Notes under the pieces: model-generated
Seen by the model: only the letters and a program-made list of their open reading frames with translations
Database searches by the model: none
Told to the model about the DNA's origin: nothing
NCBI RefSeq assembly: GCF_001949145.1
Contig: NW_019091441.1
Location: 418,700-436,010, forward strand
Source: Acanthaster planci
Taxonomy: Eukaryota > Echinodermata > Asteroidea > Valvatida > Acanthasteridae
Direction: 5' to 3'
Length of the DNA stretch: 17,311 nucleotides
In this document: positions 1 to 8,520 of the stretch, piece after piece
Position numbering within the stretch: position 1 is the first letter of the stretch
Layout: every line of letters begins with the position of its first letter
Made by a program: the position numbers and the translations under genes

Positions 1-120
1 GAACCTGAATTAAAGAACATTAGAATACTTTGGTTAATACAAATAAATTCAATGTAAATGTTTGTTGGCATTGAAATGCAATATACAGCCAAACTGATGC
101 ACATAATTATTTCCATGTGT

Positions 121-686
121 AATAAAGCCTCATACCTGGGATGAGCCACTTCCTTTCCTCCAAATCACCATGGGCACAGTGGGGAAACAGTAGATTGTCA
201 TGTTGATGAACATTGAGGACATGATTCACAATGCTGGCAAACTTTGCCAACATCAAGTCTCCATCACCATCAGATGTTGATGTGGCAACCCAATACAGGT
301 TGTTAACGATGCCCTGTATCCAGCTCTGTATTTCTTGTCTTTTTTTGCCATAACAGTAAGCTTCTTTTTCAGACCTTATTAGATTTTAAGAAATGGCAGA
401 AAACAATTTAAAAAAAAATCATATATGATGAAAGATGCTGAACCTCAATTTTTTTATCTGCAGCAACTTCCATAACAAGTCCAACTTAACCTTTGCAACA
501 TGCCATATGTCATAGAAGTGCTTAACTCCACGGGGTCTGAGCTTCTCACGGATGTACTTAGTAACTTGGTTGTGGCTATCAGTGACAAACTGTCCCGATG
601 TCTACACCCTGTTCATCAAGCCATCTGACTGTCCTAATAAGGCCTTCTAACTCCATTAGGTTGGACTTGTTGTCTGTCTCGCTTTT
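121..686 (-). pseudogene. DDE-type DNA transposase fragment
   Basis: Seen on the minus strand: an acceptor-like CAG at 687-689 is followed by an open stretch with MELEGLIRTVRWLDEQGVDI. A one-base frameshift leads to GQFVTDSHNQVTKYI and HFYDIWHVAK. After an AT-rich gap (about 350-440, possibly a small intron) comes WIQGIVNNLYWVATS and then HQHDNLLFPHCAHGDLEERK. This order (VTD-H-Q, YD-WHVAK, W-NHLYW, H-LF-C-HG-L) is what I know from a multicopy family of uncharacterised transposase-like proteins in fish, corals and amphioxus. The Asp in VTDSH is a plausible catalytic residue. The superfamily (Kolobok-like or IS4EU-like) is inferred and uncertain. No terminal inverted repeats were found. It is truncated at both ends, so it is a relic. 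Confidence 0.5.
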
Positions 687-865
687 CTGTATACATAAAT
701 GACAAACTTAACATTTATTTCCAACGTCATGTACTTTATCACCTGAAAACAAGATTAAGAAAAATAAAATTGATAACATGACGGTCTATAATAAGTTGAC
801 GAGACATAGGAGAAAATGACACTCAGGTTTTTGTCGAGTTACAAGGGACAGCATAAATTTTATCC
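687..865. other. Intergenic spacer, no gene seen
   Basis: AT-rich sequence between the transposase fragment and the gypsy LTR. No coding similarity was seen on either strand. It may be the intron or flank of the transposase copy. Confidence 0.3.
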
Positions 866-1311
866 TGTAGCATAGACCTGGGTGCTATTGTCCCTCAAAA
901 CCCGGTAACGCAAAAGAGGGGAGACAGATACAGGACTTCCAAAAAGAATTTAGTTGTTTTATTCACCAAACTCGGTGCATGACCTTCCACACGGCCGTCA
1001 GAACAACAACTACTGCCTACGTGACACTTGAGCTCTACAAAACACAGCATGTATCACAATGTATAACATTGCATAACAATTGTATAACAATTTCTAAGGC
1101 CACCCAGGCACTTTTCCAATTTCCCTCCCGCGCCCGCCAAACCACAACGCCCCAAAATAGAAACCAATTTAGGTGCGTACACAGCACAAGAGAAACAGGT
1201 CAGGGCACTCCGCCGGAGGCCCTCCGCCGGCGGCCCTCAGCGCCGCCGGCGGCCTACAAAAGATTAACATGGCAATAAAACATGAAAAAGGCTTTACAAA
1301 TGTCTGTTACA
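866..1311 (-). repeat. 3' LTR of gypsy element A
   Basis: On the minus strand a block starts TGTAACAG at 1311, directly after a polypurine tract, and ends GCTACA at 866, giving short TGTA...TACA termini and a length of 446 bp. It holds an AATAAA signal at 957-962 about 90 bases before its end, as expected for U3-R-U5. Its position downstream of the pol stop at 1619 fits a 3' LTR. The 5' LTR is missing here, so identity between LTRs and the target duplication cannot be tested, and the left boundary is inferred. A GC-rich hairpin lies inside it (separate entry). Confidence 0.5.
1224..1252. other. GC-rich hairpin in the LTR
   Basis: Two 11-base arms, 1224-1234 and 1242-1252, are perfectly complementary and are separated by 7 bases. 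The stem is almost entirely G and C within an otherwise AT-rich LTR, and a further CGCCGGAGG-like copy lies just upstream. Confidence 0.75.
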
Positions 1312-1326
1312 CTACCCCCTCCTACG
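1312..1326 (-). other. Polypurine tract of gypsy element A
   Basis: The minus strand reads CGTAGGAGGGGGTAG immediately before the putative LTR start TGTAAC. This is the usual second-strand priming site. A near-perfect palindrome (1333-1350) lies just upstream of it on the element. Confidence 0.55.
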
Positions 1327-1805
1327 AAGAAGCCTATTCTCCAGAATAGGGCACATTTCTAAGATTTCACTCAATTTAGAAAAATGACTGTCTTGATTAA
1401 AAGGAGAATTAGAAGAAACACAGAAATTGAGTCAAACAATCATCACAAAAACAACAATATTAATGTTCACTTATTCTCAAAAGGCTTAGGCCTACCTGGG
1501 TGTCCACGAGAATGTTAGTTAGCGTTGATTTAGGCCCCAAGTTGATTCCCAAATCAAACAAGAACACCACAGTCAGCGAGGTCTACCCACTGCAAAGTCT
1601 CTTGTTTATCTGGCCTATTCACCGTTTAGACTGTCTCTGTTCCAGGTTCGCCACCAAATATCTCCTGGCTCTCTGAGGCCGACTGATTCCGTCTCCCTGT
1701 ATGTGCGCAGGCCCGATGGTTCCTCCAGCGTCTCACGTGTAACCGTGGTGAATTCCTCCCTCTTTAGTACGGCCTCCGTTTGGGTTTCTGTGTCTACCCT
1801 AATGC

Positions 1806-1827
1806 TCCGACGGAACTCCTCCGTCGG
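1806..1827. other. Small perfect hairpin in pol tail
   Basis: The arms CCGACGGA (1807-1814) and TCCGTCGG (1820-1827) pair perfectly around the loop ACTCC. It lies in the C-terminal coding tail of element A. No function is known. Confidence 0.6.
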
Positions 1828-2074
1828 CTTGCATTCTCTCAGGCCAGCTGAAAACTGCTAGCGGAAAACCATCTGCCTCCGAAGTACAGCCTCCCCTCCG
1901 ACGGTAGTTCCTCTTCTGCAGTGACACCTGTCTGACTGGGACACCGCCCGCTGCTCCTTCAGCCTCTCCACCGGCGGCACCACCGTGCTGGGACCGAACG
2001 TGTCGGGCTAGGTAGTTGGCATGCTTGACCACGACAAAAAAAGTCCAGGTATCTGACTTTACAAATTTGATGCA

Positions 2075-2088
2075 CCACAAGAGGGCGC
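2075..2088 (+). promoter_or_regulatory. CTCF-like core motif
   Basis: CCACAAGAGGGCGC matches 13 of 14 positions of the animal CTCF core consensus CCASYAGRKGGCRS. It sits in the stretch between the integrase core start and the integrase C-terminus of element A. A single motif match is weak evidence of binding. Confidence 0.2.
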
Positions 2089-3200
2089 CCTTCACTTTTC
2101 TTTGGCCGGAATGTGGATGTTCTCTCACAATATTTATGTACACGCACCATTCCAAGACGCCTGTCTGCTGGCTGCGTTGGACAGAGGCCACAATATTAAA
2201 ACCTGCGACCAACAAATTACGCGCAATGTCGATCAGAATCATGTAGAAGTGGCCGCTATGGACAAGAGGCTGTTTTACAAAGGTGTTCGGATTTGACTGT
2301 ATTAACACTAGCTGTCACGGGCAGTGGCCCAAGCAAATCTAATGCCACTCTCTCCATTGGGTCACCTATGTAGCACTGCTCCAAAGGAGCCCTTCGCTTT
2401 TTCGCGGGGGATTTTCTTCGTGCACACATGGCACACCTGTGGATGAATGACCTCACATCCCCTCAAAGTCCAGGCCAAAAGTATTTTACTTTGACCTTTG
2501 CCACAGTCTTGTTCACACTTAAGTGGCAACCGAGCTTGCCTCCATGCAATTCACTCAGAATTTCTTCTCAAAATTTTGCAGGTGTACTTGAACTGGAGTA
2601 ACCACTTCATAGCAGCATGGTCCGTTCAAACTGTGGCCTTCTGACCGTACAAATACTGCCTGAAATTTTTCCAGTAGGTTACTACTGCTAGAAGTTCTCT
2701 CCTCGTCACACAGTAATCCTTCTCCACTTTGCTGAACTTCCTACTCACATAAGCGAGGACAACTTAGTCCAGCCTCCCGCAACTTGGATTTAATCTCCTC
2801 TGGAACACTCTTGCCAAAGACAATTATGTCATCAAAGTAAATTAACAGGATTTCTACTGCAACCTTGAAAAGACTTTCTCCAGTCTCTCAAAATGTGGCA
2901 GGGGCATTGCAGAGTTCAAATGTCATACATTTCCCCCTATATAGACCATTACAGACCACAAAAGCAGACCTTTGGCTGGCATCCTCTACCTGCCAATAGC
3001 CGGATGCTAAATCTGGTGTTGAAAACAAGTGGCACCAGCCAGGGTGTCCACTGTCTCATCTATTCTAGGCAAAAGGTGTGTGTCTTTTATTGTGATAGCA
3101 TTTAGTGCCCGATAATCAACATAAAACCTTTTGTGCTATCTTTCTTCTTAGCCAAGACGACATTTTGCAACTGTCAGGAATGTGTGGTTCGTCTCTCACC

Positions 3201-3400
3201 GGGGGGGGGGCACTTTTATATTGTACAGAAAATACCAGAATATTATTAGACTCGCCTCCCCTGACAGATCATTCCATCATATTAGACCAGACTGTCTACA
3301 GAAAGCATATCAAGTAAATATCCAGAGTTTTAACCCACATTAATTTACTTTCTGTCCTGCTGGCTTAGGTTAGTGCTTCATGCACTGATCAGTTACAGTG
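3201..3400. other. Boundary region after gypsy A, no gene seen
   Basis: A run of ten G (3201-3210) marks where the similarity to gypsy RT stops. The rest is AT-rich with no coding similarity. Confidence 0.3.
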
Positions 3401-4240
3401 TTTTTAGAAATTGCTACTATTGACCACTGTATTCCGGCACACATGGTCACTGTACAAGTTTGGGCTCAGATATGTCCCAGGCTGCATTGTAATCCCATGG
3501 AACATTGCTTACTTTTGCTTCCATTGACTCTTATTGTTAAACATGGGCATCCATTATGGCTTGCCAATGAATCAATCCTGCATGATATTTTCCACTTGCG
3601 TTTCATAGAGTTTCATATCTTGTGTCTTCTTGAAGTTGAAGGTCTTCATATTATAGGTCATCTCTTTCCTTGTTTTGGTATCCAAGTGATTACCTCTTGT
3701 AGTATCCTAACATCAGTCCAGTTATAGTGCATGTCCTGCAAAGTTAAACGATCTTTTGTGTGACATGACTTGGAATTACAGCAAGAATGGACATTCCCAT
3801 GCTATTCTTTTTAATTCGTGCATTTTCCAGGTCATGTTCAGTGCAGTTACTAGTGTGCACCGGTCCGCCCATTGCCATTCCAAGTTTCTTAGTGACTGTC
3901 CAGGTTTTGCAACATACAGCAGGAGACTTTCAACAGTGGCTTGGAATAGGTGATATGTTTGGGTAATGGTTATTTGCATATGTTACTTAGTTTCTTGCAG
4001 GATCTCCATGCTTGTGCCTGTTATACGCTGATGTTCTACTCTGTGCTCTCAACCCAAGTTCCCAAATAGTTAAATTTTTTTCACTTCAAGTAGCTAGGCT
4101 GCCATCTTCTGTTTGGATCTCAACCTGCACCATGTGGTTTCAGGCATTAACCAAGTCTTTATGGCATTCATATGCAGCCCCACAGTGCAACCCTCTTTAT
4201 ATGCCAGAGTGCAATCTCATCTCTGAAGCAGTGGTACATT
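3400..4240 (-). pseudogene. LINE reverse transcriptase C-terminal relic
   Basis: On the minus strand, scattered over several frames, are phrases typical of the C-terminal third of LINE ORF2 proteins. They include GLHMNAIKTW, then LGTWVEST and AQAWRSCKKLSNI, then HLFQATVESLLLY followed by the remains of a 'WTVTKK' motif, and FNFAGHAL near 3740. Every frame has stops or shifts and no complete RT core (YADD) is visible, so the copy is 5'-truncated and old. Retroposon family (RTE- or L1-related) cannot be fixed by eye. The plus-strand open frames here, for example 3398-3727, are shadows of this relic. Confidence 0.45.
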
Positions 4241-4439
4241 GAATAGGGAGAGGGGTTTTGGGGGGCTAGGGCACCCCCTTCCCCCTAGGTTTGAATTTTT
4301 TATTACTTTCAGAAAAGTTGAAATACAACATATATCTTGACTTTCAGAAGCATCCGAAGGAAGTATGTAATGTTCATACAGAAACTTTCCAAACAATTCA
4401 GTGTACTTTAAGGGTACTCCATCACAAATGTAAAACCAT
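4241..4439. other. Spacer, no gene seen
   Basis: AT-rich with a G-run cluster near 4250-4285. No gene was recognised. Confidence 0.3.
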
Positions 4440-5174
4440 TCAAGGCATGTTTGAAATGGGAGAGTAACTGAAAATGAATGTTGGAATTTTTGATTGACTG
4501 ATTGTTCTGAAAACGAGGGTTGAACACAGTCTGCAAAACTGGTTTACTGAGTGACATTGCTGCCCACAACTGACTGCAAGATTTTTAGAACTGGACAATA
4601 TCACATACATGTCGGTCGAGGCCACTATGTCTTGTCTTGTTCCATTTGAAGAAGTGAACATTTGTGTGTCCAATTTGAATGCATCTGCACAACACCGGAT
4701 CAAGATTTTCTCCACTGGAAAGGGAGTGATTCTCTGTACCTCTCCGTCAACAATGCAAAAGTTCTCTGTAGACCATTGTAAAACTGGTTGCATTAAAATT
4801 GGGAACACGAGAGTCCGTCCATAAAAGTCAGAGTTGACCAGATGTTGTCACCCTCTTGGTAATCCATAGTTGCTAAAACCTTCCTTGTGGTACTCCTTGT
4901 AGCTTCTGACTCTGGCAGAAGGAACTCCAGTGTTTCCAAAAAAGTGCCTGAAGACGTCTAGTGGTAAACTAACATCAACGGGATGCAATTCAGATCGGTT
5001 GTACCAGAGAACTTTCTGGAAAGCTTGCACCAGTGAAAAATGTCCCAGCTGTTTACGGTTTTTCACTTCAGGATGCTGAAAACTTGTGATCAAATCTTGG
5101 ATGAGGTTGATCTCTGGTTCCAAAGAGCAAGCAGTCAGGGGCCAATTCTTCCAGTTGATGAGGTATTTGTTGCC
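4440..5174 (-). pseudogene. Chromodomain gene, exon 2, one in-frame TGA
   Basis: A pyrimidine-rich tract and CAG (5175-5177) form a strong acceptor. The exon then opens GNKYLINWKNWPL, followed by EPEINLIQDLI, which is the second half of a chromodomain (aromatic W-W pair and EPE-NL motif). Chromodomains bind methylated histone tails. The frame runs about 245 codons to 4440 with one interruption, a TGA at 4848-4850, after which the same frame stays open for another 130 or so codons. That reads as one nonsense mutation in a recent pseudogene, or an end of CDS at 4848. The part beyond the chromodomain (HFSLVQAFQKVLWYNRSEL and onward) is not recognised. Confidence 0.45.
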
Positions 5175-5460
5175 CTGAAAGTTAAAAAAAAAACGACTGT
5201 GACTCAAATTTCAAAACAAAATAGGCAGTGGATAGTTAGCCGGTGACAGCAAAAGTTCTGAAACAGCGTTTTGTAGTCTGGTTCTACACTTTCATTAACG
5301 TAGGGTGTAGGCTAGCGTAGGCTAGACCATGATGACCAGATGACTGTGACTGCAGTGTCACGACTGAAAGTTGTCCTACATTAATAGGCCCTACCAAGCT
5401 CAAGCATTACCAAGACACACAAGGCAAGTACAAACCTCTCATTTTTTTACGACAAATAAC

Positions 5461-5589
5461 TCTGGAGATGGGCCACAGTTGGTTCTTCATCACGCAGACG
5501 TTGTACAGCCGCTTCTTCTTAAAACTAGGGTAAACAGGGTTCATCAACCCGCAGAATTTAATCCTTTTTTGTCGGGTAATCAGCGGCAT
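5461..5589 (-). CDS. Candidate first exon of chromodomain gene
   Basis: An ATG at 5589 opens 43 codons rich in Lys and Arg, ending YNVCVMKNQLWPISR. A GT at 5459-5460 (context CAGA, then GTTATT) would be a phase-0 donor that joins the phase-0 acceptor at 5175. The joined frame places a Tyr-start strand about 22 residues before the KYLINW strand, the right spacing for a chromodomain N-terminus. The usual acidic residues of that strand are absent and the donor is weak. A second possible donor lies about 25 bases further on but breaks the frame. Splicing is inferred. Confidence 0.3.
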
Positions 5590-5625
5590 ATTTCTACAGA
5601 CAGACCGCGCCGAGTTTGCTCTTAG

Positions 5626-5920
5626 TTACACAATACCACGTATTGCATGTGTGCGTAACGAAGTAGACAAGCCACACACGGGATGGGCATTTTAAGGATT
5701 TCTGGTAATGTTTAGGTGCTTTAACTGAATTAGCAATTCAAGACATTGTTGCTTCTAGAATTGCTTATGATGAATGTCAGCAAAGTTTTCAATGCAGTGC
5801 TGCCTGATTTTTCCGTGTTCCTTAAGAGTGAACAGGGTTATAGAAGCCCAAGACTTTGTTTGGCATGTCCTTATATGTATGTGAAATGCATCAACATTTT
5901 GTTGAATGATATGCAAATTT
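5626..5920. other. AT-rich spacer, no gene seen
   Basis: Between the chromodomain first exon and the LRR region. No coding similarity, RNA gene or repeat was recognised. Confidence 0.3.
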
Positions 5921-6330
5921 TCACGTAATAACTAAGCTTCTAAAAGGTCTACAGTAAGGAATATTTTCCATAATGATCTTCTCAACCTGATCTGAATCTG
6001 GACCTTTATATTCAAGCTGGAATCTGAATAGCTGTGGGAGGCCCCAGAGATGGGCTGTCAGGGTCTTTAATCCCTTCAAGCTGAATGCATTGCAGGGAAC
6101 ACGGAAACTCCTCAAACTATGCCCAGCAGGGAGAATGCTGATCAGATCACGGACGTCATCATCTCATCTATGTGCCTCCAATACCAACATGGAGGATGGA
6201 GGAATAAGAGCAGCTAGCCTGCTTACCTTACCATTCAGGTTGATATGAGCCAAATTGACAGGTCTCAGCCTACTGCACTTCCTTAGCGTATTTGTTATGG
6301 TGACACTGTGAACTGCCACACCCCTTGACT
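5921..6330 (-). pseudogene. NLR leucine-rich repeat segment
   Basis: The minus strand gives a run of imperfect leucine-rich units: TNTLRKCSRLRPVNLAHINL, then ALIPPSSMLVLEAH, an in-frame TGA, DVRDLISILPAGHSLRSFRV, AFSLKGLKTLTAHLWGLPQL and FRFQLEYKG. The frame closes at 5921. LRRs form the ligand-sensing C-terminus of NLR receptors. It lies downstream of the NACHT region of the same strand and is separated from it only by the Penelope insertion, so it is assigned to the same gene. At least one stop is present. The terminal TGA may be the true stop or may hide a donor (ACGTGA). Confidence 0.55.
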
Positions 6331-6421
6331 TCTAGCAATTGGTTGGATACTTAGGTTAGGTGTTCCAATATGTATTCAATATCAAAGGCTGACTTCTCAT
6401 TAAGGAAGATAAGTAAGATTT
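6331..6421 (-). pseudogene. NLR coding segment left of the insertion
   Basis: Just after the left copy of the 6-bp duplication the minus strand reads QILLIFLNEKSAFDIEYIL, then stops. It continues in sense the exon interrupted at 7761 (see the insertion entry). Amphipathic and leucine-rich, it fits the region between the NACHT-associated helices and the LRRs. Confidence 0.4.
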
Positions 6422-6427
6422 GAAGCT
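6422..6427. repeat. Target site duplication, left copy
   Basis: GAAGCT here and at 7755-7760 flank the Penelope element exactly. Removing the element plus one copy leaves a readable NLR exon. Confidence 0.5.
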
Positions 6428-7754
6428 TTGCTTTGGGCGGGAAAGGGGGGTTAGGCTGGGTAAAGAGGACCCGGTGCCTGAGGGTTTTGGGTATAGGAGA
6501 CCCTACTTCCCTGGGAGGGGTGGTGTACTGGAGAGAGTAGGGGACGCCAGATGTCGCTGAGCTTGAAGCCGATGTCTTGGGGAACGGTGTTGTGACGGAA
6601 AATCTCTATGGCTTCACGGATTCTTCTTGGCATCCAGTTTTTGATGGGGGCGATAAGTTCTGCATTGTCCCATTTGATGTTGTGGTCTCTGTCGTGGGCA
6701 TGCTTGATGATGGCCGACTTGTCTTATTCTTCTCGTCGGCCATGTGCCCGGTGTTCCTTGATACAGGGTCGGGAGGCTTCCCTCCTGTTTCCCCGATATA
6801 CACCTGACCGCATGGAATGCGGTAAACTCCGGGGTGAGTGGTGGAGGGCTGCTTGTCTTTGTGGGAGTGTAAAAGGGCTTGGAGCTTGTTGGGAGACGAG
6901 TGAAACACTTTTATGTTGGCGGCTTGTAGCATACTCCGAAGTTGGTGGGAGACGGGGCCAAGGTACGGGAGGCAAATGGTAGCGGCAGGAGGATTGGCTT
7001 CGGGTATAGGAGACCCTAACGCCGGGGAGGGTGGGGTGACTTCGGGTATAGAGGACCCTAACGTCTTGGGAGGAGGCTTTGGTGAGGTTGATGCGTTGGT
7101 AGCCGTTGAGGTGGAGGGCGGTCTTGATGTGTTGGAGTTCCTGGTACAAGTTGTCTTGGTTGCAGATTTGGAAGGCTCGCCGTACGAGGGCACTGTTGAC
7201 CGATGACTTAATGGCTGGGTGGTGGAATGACCTGTGGTGAAGGTACCGGTCTGTGTGGGTTGGCTTGCGGTGGACGCGGTGGTCGAGGGTGCCGTCTGTG
7301 TGTCTTGTAAGGTGGATGTCGAGGAAGGAAAGTTGACCATCTTCCTCCTGCTCCATGGTGAACTTGATGGTGGGATACTGCTGGTTGAGGTACCCAAGAA
7401 GTCTTGAAGTGCATCTTGACTGTGGGGCCAGATCACAAAGGTGTCATCTACGTAGCGTAGCCACAGGGTGGGTTTACGGTCGGCGGTGAGAAGAGAAGAT
7501 GATTCGAATTCCTCCATGAAGATGTTGGCGAGGACTGGGGATATAGGAGATCCCATGGAAGTCCCTGCCGTCTGTTCGTAGAACTGGCCTTGAAACTGAA
7601 AATAGCTGGATGATACGCAGAGCCGGATGAGGTCGGTGATCTGGCTGGGTGAGAGGGTGGTGCGGTCAGCGAGGGAAGGGTCACTGGCCAGGCGGTCTTC
7701 AGTGATTTTGCATGCCTCTAAGGTGGGAAGAGTTGTATAAACTGAAGTTTGTCC
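6428..7754 (-). mobile_element. Penelope-like retroelement, 5'-truncated
   Basis: Minus-strand PLE of about 1.33 kb. RT: TLPTLEACKITEDRL, then TAGTSMGSPISPVLANIF (motif B region) and the catalytic box YVDD at 7443-7454. A switch of frame near 7370 gives DGQLSFLDIHLTR and HRKPTHTDRYLHHRSFHHPA. Back in the first frame the GIY-YIG endonuclease follows: GVYRIPC (6810-6830) and VYIGETGG. Another switch near 6725 gives IIKHAHDRDHNIKWDNAEL and ends at 6451. The start lies inside RT motif A: the catalytic Asp of that motif is not present, so the copy is truncated there and dead. It has at least three frame switches. No pLTR or hammerhead ribozyme core was recognised. Confidence 0.85.
6487..7072 (-). 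repeat. Short repeat unit shared by PLE linker and tail
   Basis: A unit of about 30 bases beginning CGGGTATAGGAGACCCTAAC occurs at 7001-7030 and again 42 bases on at 7043-7072, with a third, more diverged copy at about 6489-6518 near the element's 3' end. On the minus strand it encodes VRVSYTRS-like or GSSIPEV-like peptides depending on frame. Two copies sit in the linker between RT and GIY-YIG, one in the C-terminal tail. Confidence 0.65.
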
Positions 7755-7760
7755 GAAGCT
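7755..7760. repeat. Target site duplication, right copy
   Basis: GAAGCT, identical to 6422-6427, at the 5' edge of the truncated Penelope element. Confidence 0.5.
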
Positions 7761-8165
7761 CAGCATTCATTTTTGCAAGTATTTTCTCTCCAGGTGCAAC
7801 ATCTCCAGATTCCCTTGTTCAGGTACGGTGTAGTTGACTTCCAGTACGGATCCCTTTGAATCCTGACTACTGCCCGGCTTAAGTTTGCCACTCCATAGAA
7901 TACATGTATCTCTCAACAATGTCAGTGCCTCAAATGAGTCACAGTGCAATTTATACTCGGTGTCTTGACATGGATGCGGGTCACACTTCAAGTAATACAG
8001 GAGTGACGTCAAATCTTCCCAATTACACACCACTTTGACTGTTCCACACATATCAATAAATTCATCAGAATCGGACTCAAACAACAATAATTAGTTCAAA
8101 CACATTGCGTTCAACTCATGTGGTCCCAGGCGCAGATTTCTAACATGATTCAAGATGAGTCTGGT
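7761..8165 (-). pseudogene. NLR superhelical segment after NACHT
   Basis: Minus strand: TRLILNHVRNLRLGPHELNA, a stop, then LLFESDSDEFIDMCGTVKVV followed by NWEDLTSLLYYLKC and GNLEMLHLERKYLQK. This resembles the helical region that follows the winged helix in invertebrate NLR proteins (FES, then a VKV-WEDL-SL--YL phrase). The open frame from 8087 closes at 7767, where one base missing in a run of A would carry it into ATGAATGCTGAGCTTC and on past the Penelope insertion. It lies directly between the NACHT C-terminus and the inserted element. The stop near 8093 and the indel mark it as non-functional. Confidence 0.5.
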
Positions 8166-8189
8166 AGCAGGGGAGTTTGATGCCAAGCC

Positions 8190-8520
8190 TCACGTGAACT
8201 GAAGGGGTCGCTGCATTGCTTTCACATTTTTGCAACTTTTGCACATTTTCTTCAACTTCTCACAGAACCTTTCTCTGTATGTCAAATTGGCAAAGCTGAC
8301 CCCTGCGCAATATTCTTGGAAGGACTTGTGCAGGAAGGTCACTATACAACTCTGGCCATTACGTGAACTTTCCTGTTGAAGGAAACCCAATCCACATCCA
8401 TCTTTAAATATACTCTTTGGCAGAGAAAATGGACCTTTGACCATCAGAGTCTAGTAACCCATCCAGGGTGACTTGCCCTAATCCACACAAACTTGATCTC
8501 ATCAGCTCCTTTTATCCTTG
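8190..8520 (-). pseudogene. NLR NACHT-associated winged helix segment
   Basis: Minus strand: GQVTLDGLLDSDGQRSIFS in one frame, then in another FKDGCGLGFLQQESS and IVTFLHKSFQEYCAGVSFAN. The phrase 'TFLHKSFQEYCA' is a hallmark of the helical domain after the NACHT winged helix in NLR proteins, and 'L-GLL--DGQ--F' is the winged helix. A shift near 8440 separates the two parts. Function in an intact protein: holds the NTPase in its closed state. It continues the NACHT segment to its right without an obvious intron. Confidence 0.7.

Larger units (their letters stand above)
1619..3200 (-). pseudogene. Ty3/gypsy pol relic (element A)
   Basis: Read right to left. RT: FYVDYRALNAITIKDTHLL and PRIDETVDTLAGAT at about 3010-3110, then ASGYWQVE, LCNAPATF and the catalytic box as IYFDDIIVFGKS (Leu to Phe, both Asp kept). 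RNase H: AYVSRKFSKVEKDYCVTRRE then KATV, a stop, and TDHAAMKWLL. Integrase: RSFIHRCAMCARRK of the zinc finger, then ERVALDLLGPLPVT of the core start. Near 2000: VVVKHANYL and VERLKEQRAV of the integrase C-terminus. The polyprotein ends RRYLVANLEQRQSKR at stop 1619-1621. It carries several frameshifts and stops. Most of the integrase core and the RT-RNase H connection are missing. Gag, PBS and 5' LTR are absent. The sequence differs from element B and probably belongs to another gypsy clade. Confidence 0.8.

Noticed and set aside
979-1278. Plus-strand ORF of 99 codons
   Set aside because: It lies inside the putative LTR, low complexity at its end, with no family resemblance.
3398-3953. Plus-strand ORFs
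   Set aside because: Antisense of the decayed LINE tail; no plus-strand family seen.
6428-7754. Hammerhead ribozyme of the Penelope pLTR
   Set aside because: Looked for CTGANGA with a downstream GAAA core; not found, consistent with 5' truncation.
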